Assembly: GCA_027452205.1 (NCBI GenBank) | Contig: DAIDGV010000007.1 | Span: forward strand, 36,421-100,420 | Reading direction: 5' to 3' | From: a candidate division FCPU426 bacterium | Lineage (GTDB): Bacteria > Oederibacteriota > Muellerivitia > Muellerivitales > Muellerivitaceae | Length of the DNA stretch: 64,000 nucleotides | In this document: in pieces, positions 9,777 through 16,808 of the stretch | Numbering within the stretch: the stretch's first letter is position 1 | How the letters are laid out: each line of letters opens with the position of its first letter | Program-made: the position numbers and the translations under genes | The notes under the pieces: generated by a model | Database searches by the model: none | The model's input: the letters and a program-made list of their open reading frames with translations, nothing else | Told to the model about the DNA's origin: nothing

Positions 9777-11420
9777 TTATTTACCCTGTTGGGCCAAATA
9801 GTTCGCCACATCTTTGATCTGGTCCGGCGTTAAAGCTTCCGCCAAGCTTTGCATAGCCGCATCGGGATTCATCTTCTGCGGATCCGTCACATAACTGGCG
9901 ATATAAGCGGCATCCCGCACGGAACCGATGTGCGACAGGTCGGGGCCTATTTCCTCGCCGACCCCGTGGAATTTGTGACAAACCGTACAGTTCTCCTCGA
10001 AAATGCGGGGAGCCTTGGCGGTAAAACTTCCGCCACCCAAGCTGCTCATGTAAGCCACCAAACATTCGACCTCGCTGTCCAAAAGGTTGAAGTTGGGCAT
10101 TTTGGTGCCCGGGCTGATTTTTTCGGGGTTCTTAAAGTGGTTGGCCAGCCAATTGTGGTCCCGGCGCATGCCCACGCCGTCCAAGGCGGGGCCTACCGTT
10201 CCGCCGTGTCCGTTCAAGCTATGACAATATTCGCAGTGTAGATCGGTAAAGAGCCGTTTGCCTTCCATGATCAACGGGTCTTTTTCCACTACCGGATTGG
10301 TCAGGGGCGACCTTCCGCCTTGGACGGTCAGGACGATCACGCCTAACAGGCCGGCCCATCCGGCCAATACCAGCCACTTGCGGTCCATCGGATGCCGTTT
10401 GGGTCCCTTGTCGAAAAAAGGAAGGCCCAAGAGTATCCCGACCACGATCAAGGGAAGGAGCACGATGGCGAAAGCTTCCAAGGAACCCGGGAAGTATTTC
10501 AACAACTGGAAAACGGACAAGAAATACCATTCGGGCCGGGGATTATAAGTGGTGTCCGTGGGGTTGGCTAGGTCTTCCAAATCCGCGCCCTTCCAGATGG
10601 CCACCGCGGCGACGATGATGAACACGATGGTGATGGCGACAGTGTCCTTGAAAATGATGTAAGGCCAGAAAGATTTACCCTGATGTTTCAGTTCCAGATA
10701 ACGGGCCTTCACTTTTTCTTTCCAATTCGGATCTTTGTCCGTCAAGGGGACGTCCCCAGAGCGGGAAGTCCGTTCGGGAGGCGCTGAGATGCCGTGCCAG
10801 ACCACCAGGAACAAATGGAATGCCATGAAAAGAAGGGTCAAGGCAGGTAACACCAATACGTGGATGGCATAGAACCTGGTGAGGGTAATGGCGCCCAGGT
10901 CCTCGCCACCTTTGAGGATGCTACCCAGGTATTGGCCGACCATCGGGACTTGTTCGACCATTTTGGAACCGACCGTAGTGGCCCAATAGGCCTTTTGGTC
11001 CCAAGGAAGCAGGTAGCCGGTGAAACCGAATCCGATGACCAAAAAGAACAAAAAGACGCCGGATAACCAGGTGACTTCCCGGGGGAATTTATAAGATCCC
11101 ATAAAAAAGACCCGGAGCATATGAAGGAACACCGAGACCACCATACCTGTGGCACCCCATTTGTGTAGGCCCCGTAAAAAGGCACCCATTGGAACGTTGT
11201 TGGAGATGAATTTTACCGAGTCATAGGCATGATCCGGTGAAGGGGAATAGTGCATGGCCAGCAAAATGCCTGTAGTGACCTGCAGGATGAAGAAGAAAAG
11301 GGTGATGCTACCCAGGGTGTAACGCCAGTCCACGCCCTTCGGGATGAGGCGGTCAAAGATGACTTCCTTGATCTTGCGCCAGCCTACCCGTTCATCCAAC
11401 CAATCGAGGATCGTTTTCAT
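9777..11420 (-). CDS. Cytochrome b (b6-type plus subunit IV region) fused to a diheme cytochrome c
   Basis: A 547-residue quinol-oxidising subunit of a bc-type complex. The b-heme ligands are H86/H100 and H187/H202, with the spacing of cytochrome b6 (14 residues between the second pair). The subunit-IV-like part carries the Qo motif PEWY in RPEWYFLSVF, within three further membrane helices. The C-terminal ~150 residues hold two c-type heme sites, CEYCH (396-400) and CTVCH (478-482). Position 35, a Cys that binds heme cn in b6, is Thr here. The gene overlaps the Rieske stop by four bases. The fusion means no separate cytochrome c1 or f is needed. Electrons would go to the 12.1-kb cytochrome c or another acceptor. 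Confidence 0.93.
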   Translation of the reverse strand: MKTILDWLDERVGWRKIKEVIFDRLIPKGVDWRYTLGSITLFFFILQVTTGILLAMHYSPSPDHAYDSVKFISNNVPMGAFLRGLHKWGATGMVVSVFLHMLRVFFMGSYKFPREVTWLSGVFLFFLVIGFGFTGYLLPWDQKAYWATTVGSKMVEQVPMVGQYLGSILKGGEDLGAITLTRFYAIHVLVLPALTLLFMAFHLFLVVWHGISAPPERTSRSGDVPLTDKDPNWKEKVKARYLELKHQGKSFWPYIIFKDTVAITIVFIIVAAVAIWKGADLEDLANPTDTTYNPRPEWYFLSVFQLLKYFPGSLEAFAIVLLPLIVVGILLGLPFFDKGPKRHPMDRKWLVLAGWAGLLGVIVLTVQGGRSPLTNPVVEKDPLIMEGKRLFTDLHCEYCHSLNGHGGTVGPALDGVGMRRDHNWLANHFKNPEKISPGTKMPNFNLLDSEVECLVAYMSSLGGGSFTAKAPRIFEENCTVCHKFHGVGEEIGPDLSHIGSVRDAAYIASYVTDPQKMNPDAAMQSLAEALTPDQIKDVANYLAQQGK

Positions 11421-11923
11421 GCTTTGGCTCCTTCGGGGAGGATATAAAGCGTGCTGTTTTCGATCTTGGTCGGATACCGCATAAGAGGCTTAGGAGGCGG
11501 CCCGGAAACGACGTTGCCGTCCTTAGAGAAAACACCTCCGTGACAAGGGCAAATGAAGGCCTTTTTATTGGCGTCCCAGCGGTAAGGGCATCCTAAATGG
11601 GTGCAATGGGGGTCGTAGGCAACCCATTCTCCCTTTTGCAGGACGACCCAGACAGAACTGGGGCTTTGGATGACGTTCCAACCGTCCATTTTTCTTTGAA
11701 CGAAATCGATCTTGATGGGATCACCTTCTTTCAAGCCGCTAATGGGGCCTACAGCCACCCAGTTCTCTTTTCTGCCCCGCCAAGCGGGGGACAGGAAATA
11801 CAAGGCTCCACTGCCGCCAAGGACCAATGTGATGAAACTCACCATCGCGGCGATCAGACCTATCAGAAATGTTCGGCGTTGTGGATCTTCTGGCGCTCCT
11901 GAGTTGTGCTTGGTGTCTTTCAT
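11417..11923 (-). CDS. Rieske iron-sulfur protein of the bc complex
   Basis: A 168-residue protein with a polar N-terminus, one membrane anchor (about residues 19-44) and a Rieske domain. The 2Fe-2S ligands are clear: C107-T-H109-L-G-C112 and C125-P-C127-H128. The protein carries electrons from quinol to the c hemes of the bc complex. Its stop overlaps the start of the cytochrome b-c gene (11417-11420), so the two are translationally coupled. A dyad site at 11992-12007 and a TAAAAT -10 lie upstream, suggesting control by a CRP/FNR-type activator. Confidence 0.95.
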   Translation of the reverse strand: MKDTKHNSGAPEDPQRRTFLIGLIAAMVSFITLVLGGSGALYFLSPAWRGRKENWVAVGPISGLKEGDPIKIDFVQRKMDGWNVIQSPSSVWVVLQKGEWVAYDPHCTHLGCPYRWDANKKAFICPCHGGVFSKDGNVVSGPPPKPLMRYPTKIENSTLYILPEGAKA

Positions 11924-11991
11924 GGTTCTTTGTTTTTTCCTTTTAGTGATCTTAAATCGGAATGATTTTAGGTAAGCGGTCTTTTTTTATT

Positions 11992-12007
11992 TATGAGTCG
12001 GATCATA
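11992..12007 (-). promoter_or_regulatory. Dyad operator TATGA-N6-TCATA upstream of Rieske/cytochrome b
   Basis: The 16-bp dyad is TATGA GTCGGA TCATA, with perfect half-sites, 68 bp before the Rieske start. On the minus strand the hexamer TAAAAT at 11970-11965 lies where a -10 would fall if the dyad is centred at -41.5, the class II CRP/FNR position. It shares its half-sites with three other sites at 13.8-16.2 kb. Confidence 0.65.
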
Positions 12008-12025
12008 GAATTTAGCGGTCCTGAA

Positions 12026-12061
12026 AATAAAAAGGGCCAGCCTCCCTGAAGACCGGCCCTT
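12026..12061 (-). terminator. Terminator after the heme-porin/cytochrome c unit
   Basis: Read on the minus strand, AAGGGCCGGTC pairs with a GGCTGGCCCTT arm (one mismatch region) and is followed by TTTTTATTTT. It lies 25-60 bases after the cytochrome c stop and separates that unit from the Rieske promoter. Confidence 0.85.
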
Positions 12062-12085
12062 CACAACTAAGGGGGTGATGAAAAA

Positions 12086-12454
12086 CTATTCTTCTTTTTT
12101 CTTCTGTATCCCTTTGAGATAAGTGGCCACAGCCTGGATCTGATCGTCGGTCATTTTGCCTTTGTAACCCGGCATCTTTTTCTTACCGTTGGTTATTTGG
12201 GTAACTACCGCGTCAGAGGTCATGGAGACCGCTTCGGCTTTGGTCAGATCCAAGGCGGTTGGTTCCACTTTCAATAACTTGGCCATCTTCGGGTTGCCTT
12301 TCGCGTCTTTGCCGTGGCATTGAGCGCATTTGGCGTCGAAGAGTTTTTTGCCTGAAACCGGTTCATCCCCGCCGATGGCGTAGGTTGAAACGAACAGGAA
12401 AAGAGCGGCGAGGATCACCCCGTAGCCTATCCCGAAACGTAATGTTTGTTTCAT
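12086..12454 (-). CDS. Periplasmic monoheme cytochrome c
   Basis: A 122-residue class I cytochrome c. A signal or anchor helix spans residues about 8-27, and the heme site is CAQCH (43-47), followed by GKDAKG. The distal Met is probably in KKMPGYKGKMT, near the usual PMP-type ligand loop. The C-terminal helix ATYLKGIQ is typical. It follows the heme-porin gene by 18 bases with a good ribosome site (GGAGAAC), so the two form one unit. Context suggests that it shuttles electrons across the periplasm between the porin and the bc complex. Confidence 0.9.
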   Translation of the reverse strand: MKQTLRFGIGYGVILAALFLFVSTYAIGGDEPVSGKKLFDAKCAQCHGKDAKGNPKMAKLLKVEPTALDLTKAEAVSMTSDAVVTQITNGKKKMPGYKGKMTDDQIQAVATYLKGIQKKKEE

Positions 12455-12472
12455 GATGCGTTCTCCTTTCCG

Positions 12473-13741
12473 TTAAAAGAACAGGTTCAGCGACGAAGAC
12501 AAGGCGTGGGCGTAAGTGTAACCCGCCGCGGAATTCGTCATGATCAACGCGTATTGTGGATTCAGATAGATGTTTTGCACGAATGGCGTTAAAGCGCCGA
12601 ACGTGATCTTTTCCGTGTCGACATTTGAGGCGCTGATGTTAGTGGAGGTCGAATCCCAACGGATCGCCACTGGTGTCAGGTCATCGAGAGCATAATCCAA
12701 TTCCCCAAAGAACCCGCCGCTGGCGGGGTTGTTAACACCCGCGACCCCGAAAATGCCGGCGTTGGTTTGACCAATCTCCGCCCCGGCCTTGATATCTAAG
12801 TTTTTCAAAGGTAAAGGGGCGTTCGCGAACAGAGCGCCATAATAATATTCTTGGCCCGTCGAATCGCCGGTGCCGGCGCCGTTCGCGACCGAAGGAATGG
12901 GTGAACCTGGGGCGGCAACGGAACCGTTAAAGCCGTTGTAGTAAGTGGCGTTGATGGCCGCTCCATCATCGCCAATGAATTGATTGACGAAGATCTGGAT
13001 GTCCTTTGCGTTATTGCTGTCGGAGGTAGGGGCGGTTTGCGCGGTTGTGGCACCCAGAGAGGAAGTGTCCAACCCTGAGTAGACGGGGGCTTGGATACCA
13101 TCATAGAAAGCCAAGGTGACCCGAGTATCGTCGTGGGTATAGCCCAATTCCAACCCTGTGCCGGTCGGACGGACAGTACCGGCGATCGTGGCATTGCCCA
13201 CGGGACCGCGGTCCGAACCGGCATAGCCGTCGGCCCCGAATTTACCGATTCGGACGGTGAAAAAGTCGTTCTCGCTCCCGGTCACATAGCCCAATTTGGC
13301 GTCGGAAAGGCTGGGAGATGAACCGGGGAACACACCCGTTCCGTTTCCTAAACCTAATTCCGAGTAGGCGAAGAAATTCTTGCTGAGACCGCCGCCCAAA
13401 AAGATGCTTGAGCCACCCAAGGTGAAACTTCCGTTATCCGGTGTAGCGGATCCATTGGCGTTGGTTTGCGTGGAGGCTTTTACCCCGGCGGAAAAACGCG
13501 CCGCGATGTAATTGGTCCAATCGACCTTTCCGCCGTTCATTTCTTTTCCAATGTCGGAAGGGATACGGTAACCGGCGGCACGGAAGTTGTAACCGAACTT
13601 ATTCAACTGGCCATAACCAGGGTAATGGCACATCGTACAATTGTAATTGTACATTCTCGCGAACGACGGGATCGCCCACGCCGATGGTGATCCGATCAGG
13701 CACGCGACCGCCGTCAGTAGAATTAAAGACAGTTTTTTCAT
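12473..13741 (-). CDS. Outer-membrane porin with N-terminal c-type heme (Cyc2-like cytochrome-porin)
   Basis: A 422-residue exported protein. The signal peptide is residues 1-23 (ending SAWA). Immediately after it comes IPSFARMYNYNCTMCHYP, with one heme site CTMCH at 35-39, then LNKFGYNFRAAGYRIP. The remaining ~350 residues alternate in a beta-barrel pattern rich in Gly, Asn, Thr and Tyr and end in ...LNLFF. A FAR-x(6)-CxxCH-x-LN-x-FG-x-GY start fused to a barrel is, from memory, the layout of Cyc2-type fused cytochrome-porins of Fe(II) oxidisers and their relatives. AAGGAG precedes the ATG. The protein would place a heme inside an outer-membrane pore. The exact substrate is unknown. Confidence 0.75.
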   Translation of the reverse strand: MKKLSLILLTAVACLIGSPSAWAIPSFARMYNYNCTMCHYPGYGQLNKFGYNFRAAGYRIPSDIGKEMNGGKVDWTNYIAARFSAGVKASTQTNANGSATPDNGSFTLGGSSIFLGGGLSKNFFAYSELGLGNGTGVFPGSSPSLSDAKLGYVTGSENDFFTVRIGKFGADGYAGSDRGPVGNATIAGTVRPTGTGLELGYTHDDTRVTLAFYDGIQAPVYSGLDTSSLGATTAQTAPTSDSNNAKDIQIFVNQFIGDDGAAINATYYNGFNGSVAAPGSPIPSVANGAGTGDSTGQEYYYGALFANAPLPLKNLDIKAGAEIGQTNAGIFGVAGVNNPASGGFFGELDYALDDLTPVAIRWDSTSTNISASNVDTEKITFGALTPFVQNIYLNPQYALIMTNSAAGYTYAHALSSSLNLFF

Positions 13742-13820
13742 TTTTCCAGCTCCTTAAAAATAGAATTTACTCAGCGGCAATAACTTGGCGCTTAAGGTAA
13801 TCAAATGTCCCCAAAAGACT

Positions 13821-13836
13821 TATGTGAGATGTCATA
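13821..13836 (-). promoter_or_regulatory. Dyad operator upstream of heme-porin/cytochrome c unit
   Basis: The 16-bp site is TATGT GAGATG TCATA, one mismatch from TATGA-N6-TCATA, 79 bp before the heme-porin start. On the minus strand a weak -10, TACCTT (13799-13794), has the spacing expected for an activator at -41.5. Confidence 0.55.
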
Positions 13837-13892
13837 GACCGAAGAAATAATAGGACCTGTTTTTTGTGTTGGGTGCGGCCAGTGATCCTGAA

Positions 13893-13908
13893 TATGATTC
13901 CTGTCATA
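13893..13908 (+). promoter_or_regulatory. Dyad operator and promoter upstream of the di-iron protein gene
   Basis: The 16-bp site is TATGA TTCCTG TCATA with perfect half-sites, 70 bp before the di-iron start. The hexamer TATGTT at 13930-13935 implies a start near 13942, exactly 41.5 bases from the dyad centre. This is class II CRP/FNR geometry. Confidence 0.65.
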
Positions 13909-13978
13909 AAAGTTCGGCCGCTCTTGGGATATGTTGCGCGCGGGGAAGTAACCCTTTATCTCGACCCAAGGAGCCAAT

Positions 13979-14815
13979 ATGCCGGTGCAAGTCATTGAGA
14001 AAGCCGTGCCAGTCATTCATGAGGATGTAGATGTTGATGTGGAACTTCGCAAACCCAGCGCCAAAACCTGGGAAGGCCTCTCTCAAATGGCCTTTGCCGC
14101 CAATTGGGACCCGGAAAAGGCCATCAATTGGAACCAGTCGATCGAACTGGGAGCTGTTCGGGATGGATGGGTCAATATCCTTCATTATTTTTATGAGGGC
14201 GAGTGGCAGGGCTTGGAGATCATCGAGCGATTGATGAACAAAGCCGCCCACATCTATAACATTCCCGAGATGGTCACTTATTACTCGACCCAATGTTTCG
14301 ACGAAGCCAAACATCTTTATGTTTTTCGCCGGTATTTGGAAAAACTCCAATCCCCGCCCTCGAAGCAAAGGGCATTCGATCCGCTGGTTTGGCTGGCCAC
14401 CTCGGGTCCGATGCCGGTGGAACGCTGGATATTCGGCACCTTCTTTACTGAGACTATGGCGGGGGCCATTTTTCAACGCACTTTAGAATTACCGGCCATC
14501 GATCCTTTGGGTAAGGAAATGATCAAGTGGCAACTGAAGGATGAATCCCGCCATATCGCGGGGACCAAGCTGGGTGTTCAGACCATGATGGACCACGCGG
14601 GTCCGGTCAAGACCTGGTTCCTCAAGATGTGGTTCCGTTTGTTCTGCCAGTTGGCGGTGAAAGAAGTCCGCAACCTGAAACCTTATGGGGACCAGGTTGG
14701 CATGGACCCCGAATATATCCTGCGTAAGTGCTTTAACAAGATGGCGGAAATGCCGGAATTCAAACAAAAATTCTTGGATTTTCCCTTAGCGGAATCTTTC
14801 CTCAAGACCGCCTAA
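13979..14815 (+). CDS. Ferritin-like di-iron protein (R2/oxygenase-like), unknown substrate
   Basis: A 278-residue soluble protein with a four-helix-bundle di-iron ligand set: E73 or E75 on the first helix, E109-A-K-H112, E158 (TETM) and E189-S-R-H192. Two ExxH motifs about 80 residues apart are the pattern of ribonucleotide reductase R2, R2-like oxidases and BoxB/PaaA-type oxygenases. It is shorter than R2 and lacks an R2 partner nearby. AAGGAG lies six bases before the ATG. It is a monocistronic unit with its own dyad-controlled promoter and terminator, divergent from the heme-porin unit. Function could be oxygenase, peroxide/oxygen or NO detoxification. The sequence alone does not decide. 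Confidence 0.75.
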   Translation: MPVQVIEKAVPVIHEDVDVDVELRKPSAKTWEGLSQMAFAANWDPEKAINWNQSIELGAVRDGWVNILHYFYEGEWQGLEIIERLMNKAAHIYNIPEMVTYYSTQCFDEAKHLYVFRRYLEKLQSPPSKQRAFDPLVWLATSGPMPVERWIFGTFFTETMAGAIFQRTLELPAIDPLGKEMIKWQLKDESRHIAGTKLGVQTMMDHAGPVKTWFLKMWFRLFCQLAVKEVRNLKPYGDQVGMDPEYILRKCFNKMAEMPEFKQKFLDFPLAESFLKTA

Positions 14816-14835
14816 GGGATCGTTGTTTTGACCTG

Positions 14836-14861
14836 AAAGGGCGCCTTCTTGCGCCCTTTTT
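14836..14861 (+). terminator. Rho-independent terminator after di-iron gene
   Basis: AAAGGGCGC pairs perfectly with GCGCCCTTT around a six-base loop and is followed by TT. It begins 21 bases after the stop. Confidence 0.9.
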
Positions 14862-14896
14862 AGGGAATCATATCTTTAAATCTCTCAAGACAAAGC

Positions 14897-14983
14897 AACC
14901 GCCGATCAAGACGGATGGACGCTGATAAAAAATTGTTTTTTCTGTTCTTCCACATCGGCGTTTATCTGACGTGATCGGCGGTT
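14897..14983. repeat. Intergenic repeat: inverted arms with 10-base CCGAT-type periodicity
   Basis: AACCGCCGATCA (14897-14908) is repeated in perfect inverted orientation at 14972-14983. The left arm runs on as CCGAT, CGGAT and CTGAT units spaced ten bases apart, and the right arm has matching units on the opposite strand. A related three-unit copy is at 20510-20539. It lies between a terminator and the end of the convergent radical SAM gene. It looks like a dispersed REP-like intergenic element. Confidence 0.6.
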
Positions 14984-15040
14984 AAAAATATTTTCTTTAA
15001 GACTTTTTGTTATAGGGAATTAAGTATGTAAATCCATCTT

Positions 15041-16171
15041 TTATGCCTGGGCTTTCGTAAGGTTTTTCTTTTCCCGAAGCGCCACGGGTTGATAAGCGCA
15101 GAAGGGGTCCGCGCCCATGATGCTGCCGCTCATGGCAAATCCCCGGGCCCTGGAACCGCCACAAATCTGGCGGTATTCACATTGACCGCATTTTCCCTGA
15201 AGCTTGTCCGGCTCCCGTAACATCTTGAAAAGGGGACTTTCTTGATAGACACGGGCCAGGGAATCGGTCTTAACGTTGCCGCCGGGGATTGGCAGGAAGC
15301 CGCTGGGGCAAACATCCCCAGTGTGGGAAATGAAAACAAAGCCACGGCCATCGCTGACACCCCGGGCGGCCCTTAACAGACTGGTGGAAGGGTTCATGAC
15401 CTCGCCCCTTTCCAACTCGCCGGCGGTCACTTCGTTACGTTGAAGGATGATCCGGCGGAAGTGGTGAGCCTCGGTTGTCTTCACGTCGTACCAGCCTTGG
15501 CTGAGAATGTCATAAAGCTGGTTCAGGACCGCTTCGGTCTCTTTAGCGTTCAAAGCTTGGTCTTTTGTGGCCCGGCCGGTCGGCACGAGGAAAAAGACCG
15601 ACCAGAGGTCAATGGAAAACTTACGGATCAACTGGGCGATCTCCCAAACCTGGAACTTGTTGTGACGGCCGATGGTGGTGTTGATCTGCAGCTTGATGTC
15701 GAGCTCCCGGATGGTTTGCGCGACCTCCATGAAACGGTCAAAAGTGCCGGGAACACCCCGGAAATTATCAAAGCTCGGGGCGTCGGACCCGTCCAAGGAC
15801 AAGGAAATACGGTGCACTCCGGCTTTCTTAAGCTCGATGAGCCGTTCTTTGGTCAATAAAGGGGTGATCGAGGGGGCCAAAGCGAAATTCATCCCTCTCT
15901 TCGAGCATTCCCGCACCAACAGCGGCAGGTCATCGCGCTTTAAGGGGTCGCCGCCGGTCATTACGAACAAAGGAACGGACCAATCGGCGACTTGGTTGAT
16001 CAAGTTCAAGGCTTGTTGGGTGTTCAATTCGCCAGGATAGCGTTTTGACTCCGCCGAGGCCCGGCAATGCACGCAGGCAAGGTCACAAGCCCGGGTCACT
16101 TCCCAGATGGCGATATAAGGCCGTTCGGCATAGCGAAATTGGGGCAGGTTGGGCGCAGCGGATGGACACAT
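15041..16171 (-). CDS. Radical SAM/SPASM protein, AhbD/NirJ-like group
   Basis: A 376-residue enzyme. The radical SAM 4Fe-4S motif is C29-DLA-C33-VH-C36 after IAIWEVTRA. It is followed by MTGGDPLKRDDL (the GGE-like SAM-binding region) and LSLDGSD. The C-terminal SPASM region has CPSGFLPIPGG, CGQCEYRQICGGSRARGF and a last Cys near residue 358, enough for one or two further clusters. The CDLACVHCRA signature and layout are shared by heme-pathway enzymes (AhbC, AhbD, NirJ) and by peptide-modifying SPASM enzymes. No precursor peptide is obvious next to it. The start has GGAGG five bases upstream. A perfect dyad operator lies 58 bp upstream. Confidence 0.8.
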   Translation of the reverse strand: MCPSAAPNLPQFRYAERPYIAIWEVTRACDLACVHCRASAESKRYPGELNTQQALNLINQVADWSVPLFVMTGGDPLKRDDLPLLVRECSKRGMNFALAPSITPLLTKERLIELKKAGVHRISLSLDGSDAPSFDNFRGVPGTFDRFMEVAQTIRELDIKLQINTTIGRHNKFQVWEIAQLIRKFSIDLWSVFFLVPTGRATKDQALNAKETEAVLNQLYDILSQGWYDVKTTEAHHFRRIILQRNEVTAGELERGEVMNPSTSLLRAARGVSDGRGFVFISHTGDVCPSGFLPIPGGNVKTDSLARVYQESPLFKMLREPDKLQGKCGQCEYRQICGGSRARGFAMSGSIMGADPFCAYQPVALREKKNLTKAQA

Positions 16172-16229
16172 GGTTTCCTCCGGGGTTTGAAGCGGTAATT
16201 GGAAGATAACCGAGGGGTCTTGAAAGTTT

Positions 16230-16245
16230 TATGACGAATGTCATA
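16230..16245 (-). promoter_or_regulatory. Dyad operator and promoter upstream of radical SAM gene
   Basis: The fully palindromic outer part TATGAC GAAT GTCATA lies 58 bp before the radical SAM start. On the minus strand TATCTT (16208-16203) is the -10 candidate, again with the dyad centred 41.5 bases before the implied start. This is the best of the four related sites. Confidence 0.7.
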
Positions 16246-16268
16246 CGGCGAACGTCTAACAAAAAAGT

Positions 16269-16631
16269 TCAGTTGATCGTAGCTGAAAATTGGCCGTTGC
16301 TGCTTGTGCAAGGATTATAAACGGACATGTAATGGCTATTGTTGTTGACGGTTACGGTGCCAGAGGCGCTTCGGTTGATCTGTTGGGCCCAGATTGAGAC
16401 GGAATGGACGCCGTTGGTGACTTGGGCATAATTAGTGTAAGTTCCCGAATCGAACGTGGACACGGGCCGGCCGCCATCCAAATAGGAAACGACCGTGCAA
16501 CCGCTGTTGTCCCCATTGACGTCCACGTAGATGGTGTTGTTAAGCGCGGTTGTATTATTGTTACAGGAAAGAGCGGTCAGGGTCAGGATGCTCCAGGCCA
16601 GCAACGCGATGATGGACAACTTTTTCTTCAT
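16269..16631 (-). CDS. Small lipoprotein, unknown function
   Basis: A 120-residue lipoprotein with a lipobox ending LTALSC; Cys23 is the lipidated residue. The mature part is about 98 residues, rich in Asn, Thr, Ser and Val, with an apparent beta-sandwich pattern, and contains two more cysteines (about residues 45 and 110) that could form a disulfide. GAGG lies six bases before the ATG on the minus strand. It is upstream of, and on the same strand as, the radical SAM gene, but the dyad promoter sits between them, so they need not be cotranscribed. Confidence 0.7.
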   Translation of the reverse strand: MKKKLSIIALLAWSILTLTALSCNNNTTALNNTIYVDVNGDNSGCTVVSYLDGGRPVSTFDSGTYTNYAQVTNGVHSVSIWAQQINRSASGTVTVNNNSHYMSVYNPCTSSNGQFSATIN

Positions 16632-16808
16632 GAATTTCCTCGGCTTTAAAGTTTACCCCTTAAATTATATCGAATTAGACGCATTTCAAGGGCGTAATGG
16701 GTTGCTGAACTTTCGGTCAGAAAAGAAAAACGGATTTTTAACGGGTTTTGAGCCGATCTTTCGGGGAAAATAGGTCGTTCTTCAACCCTTTTCGATAAAG
16801 AGCCCCGT

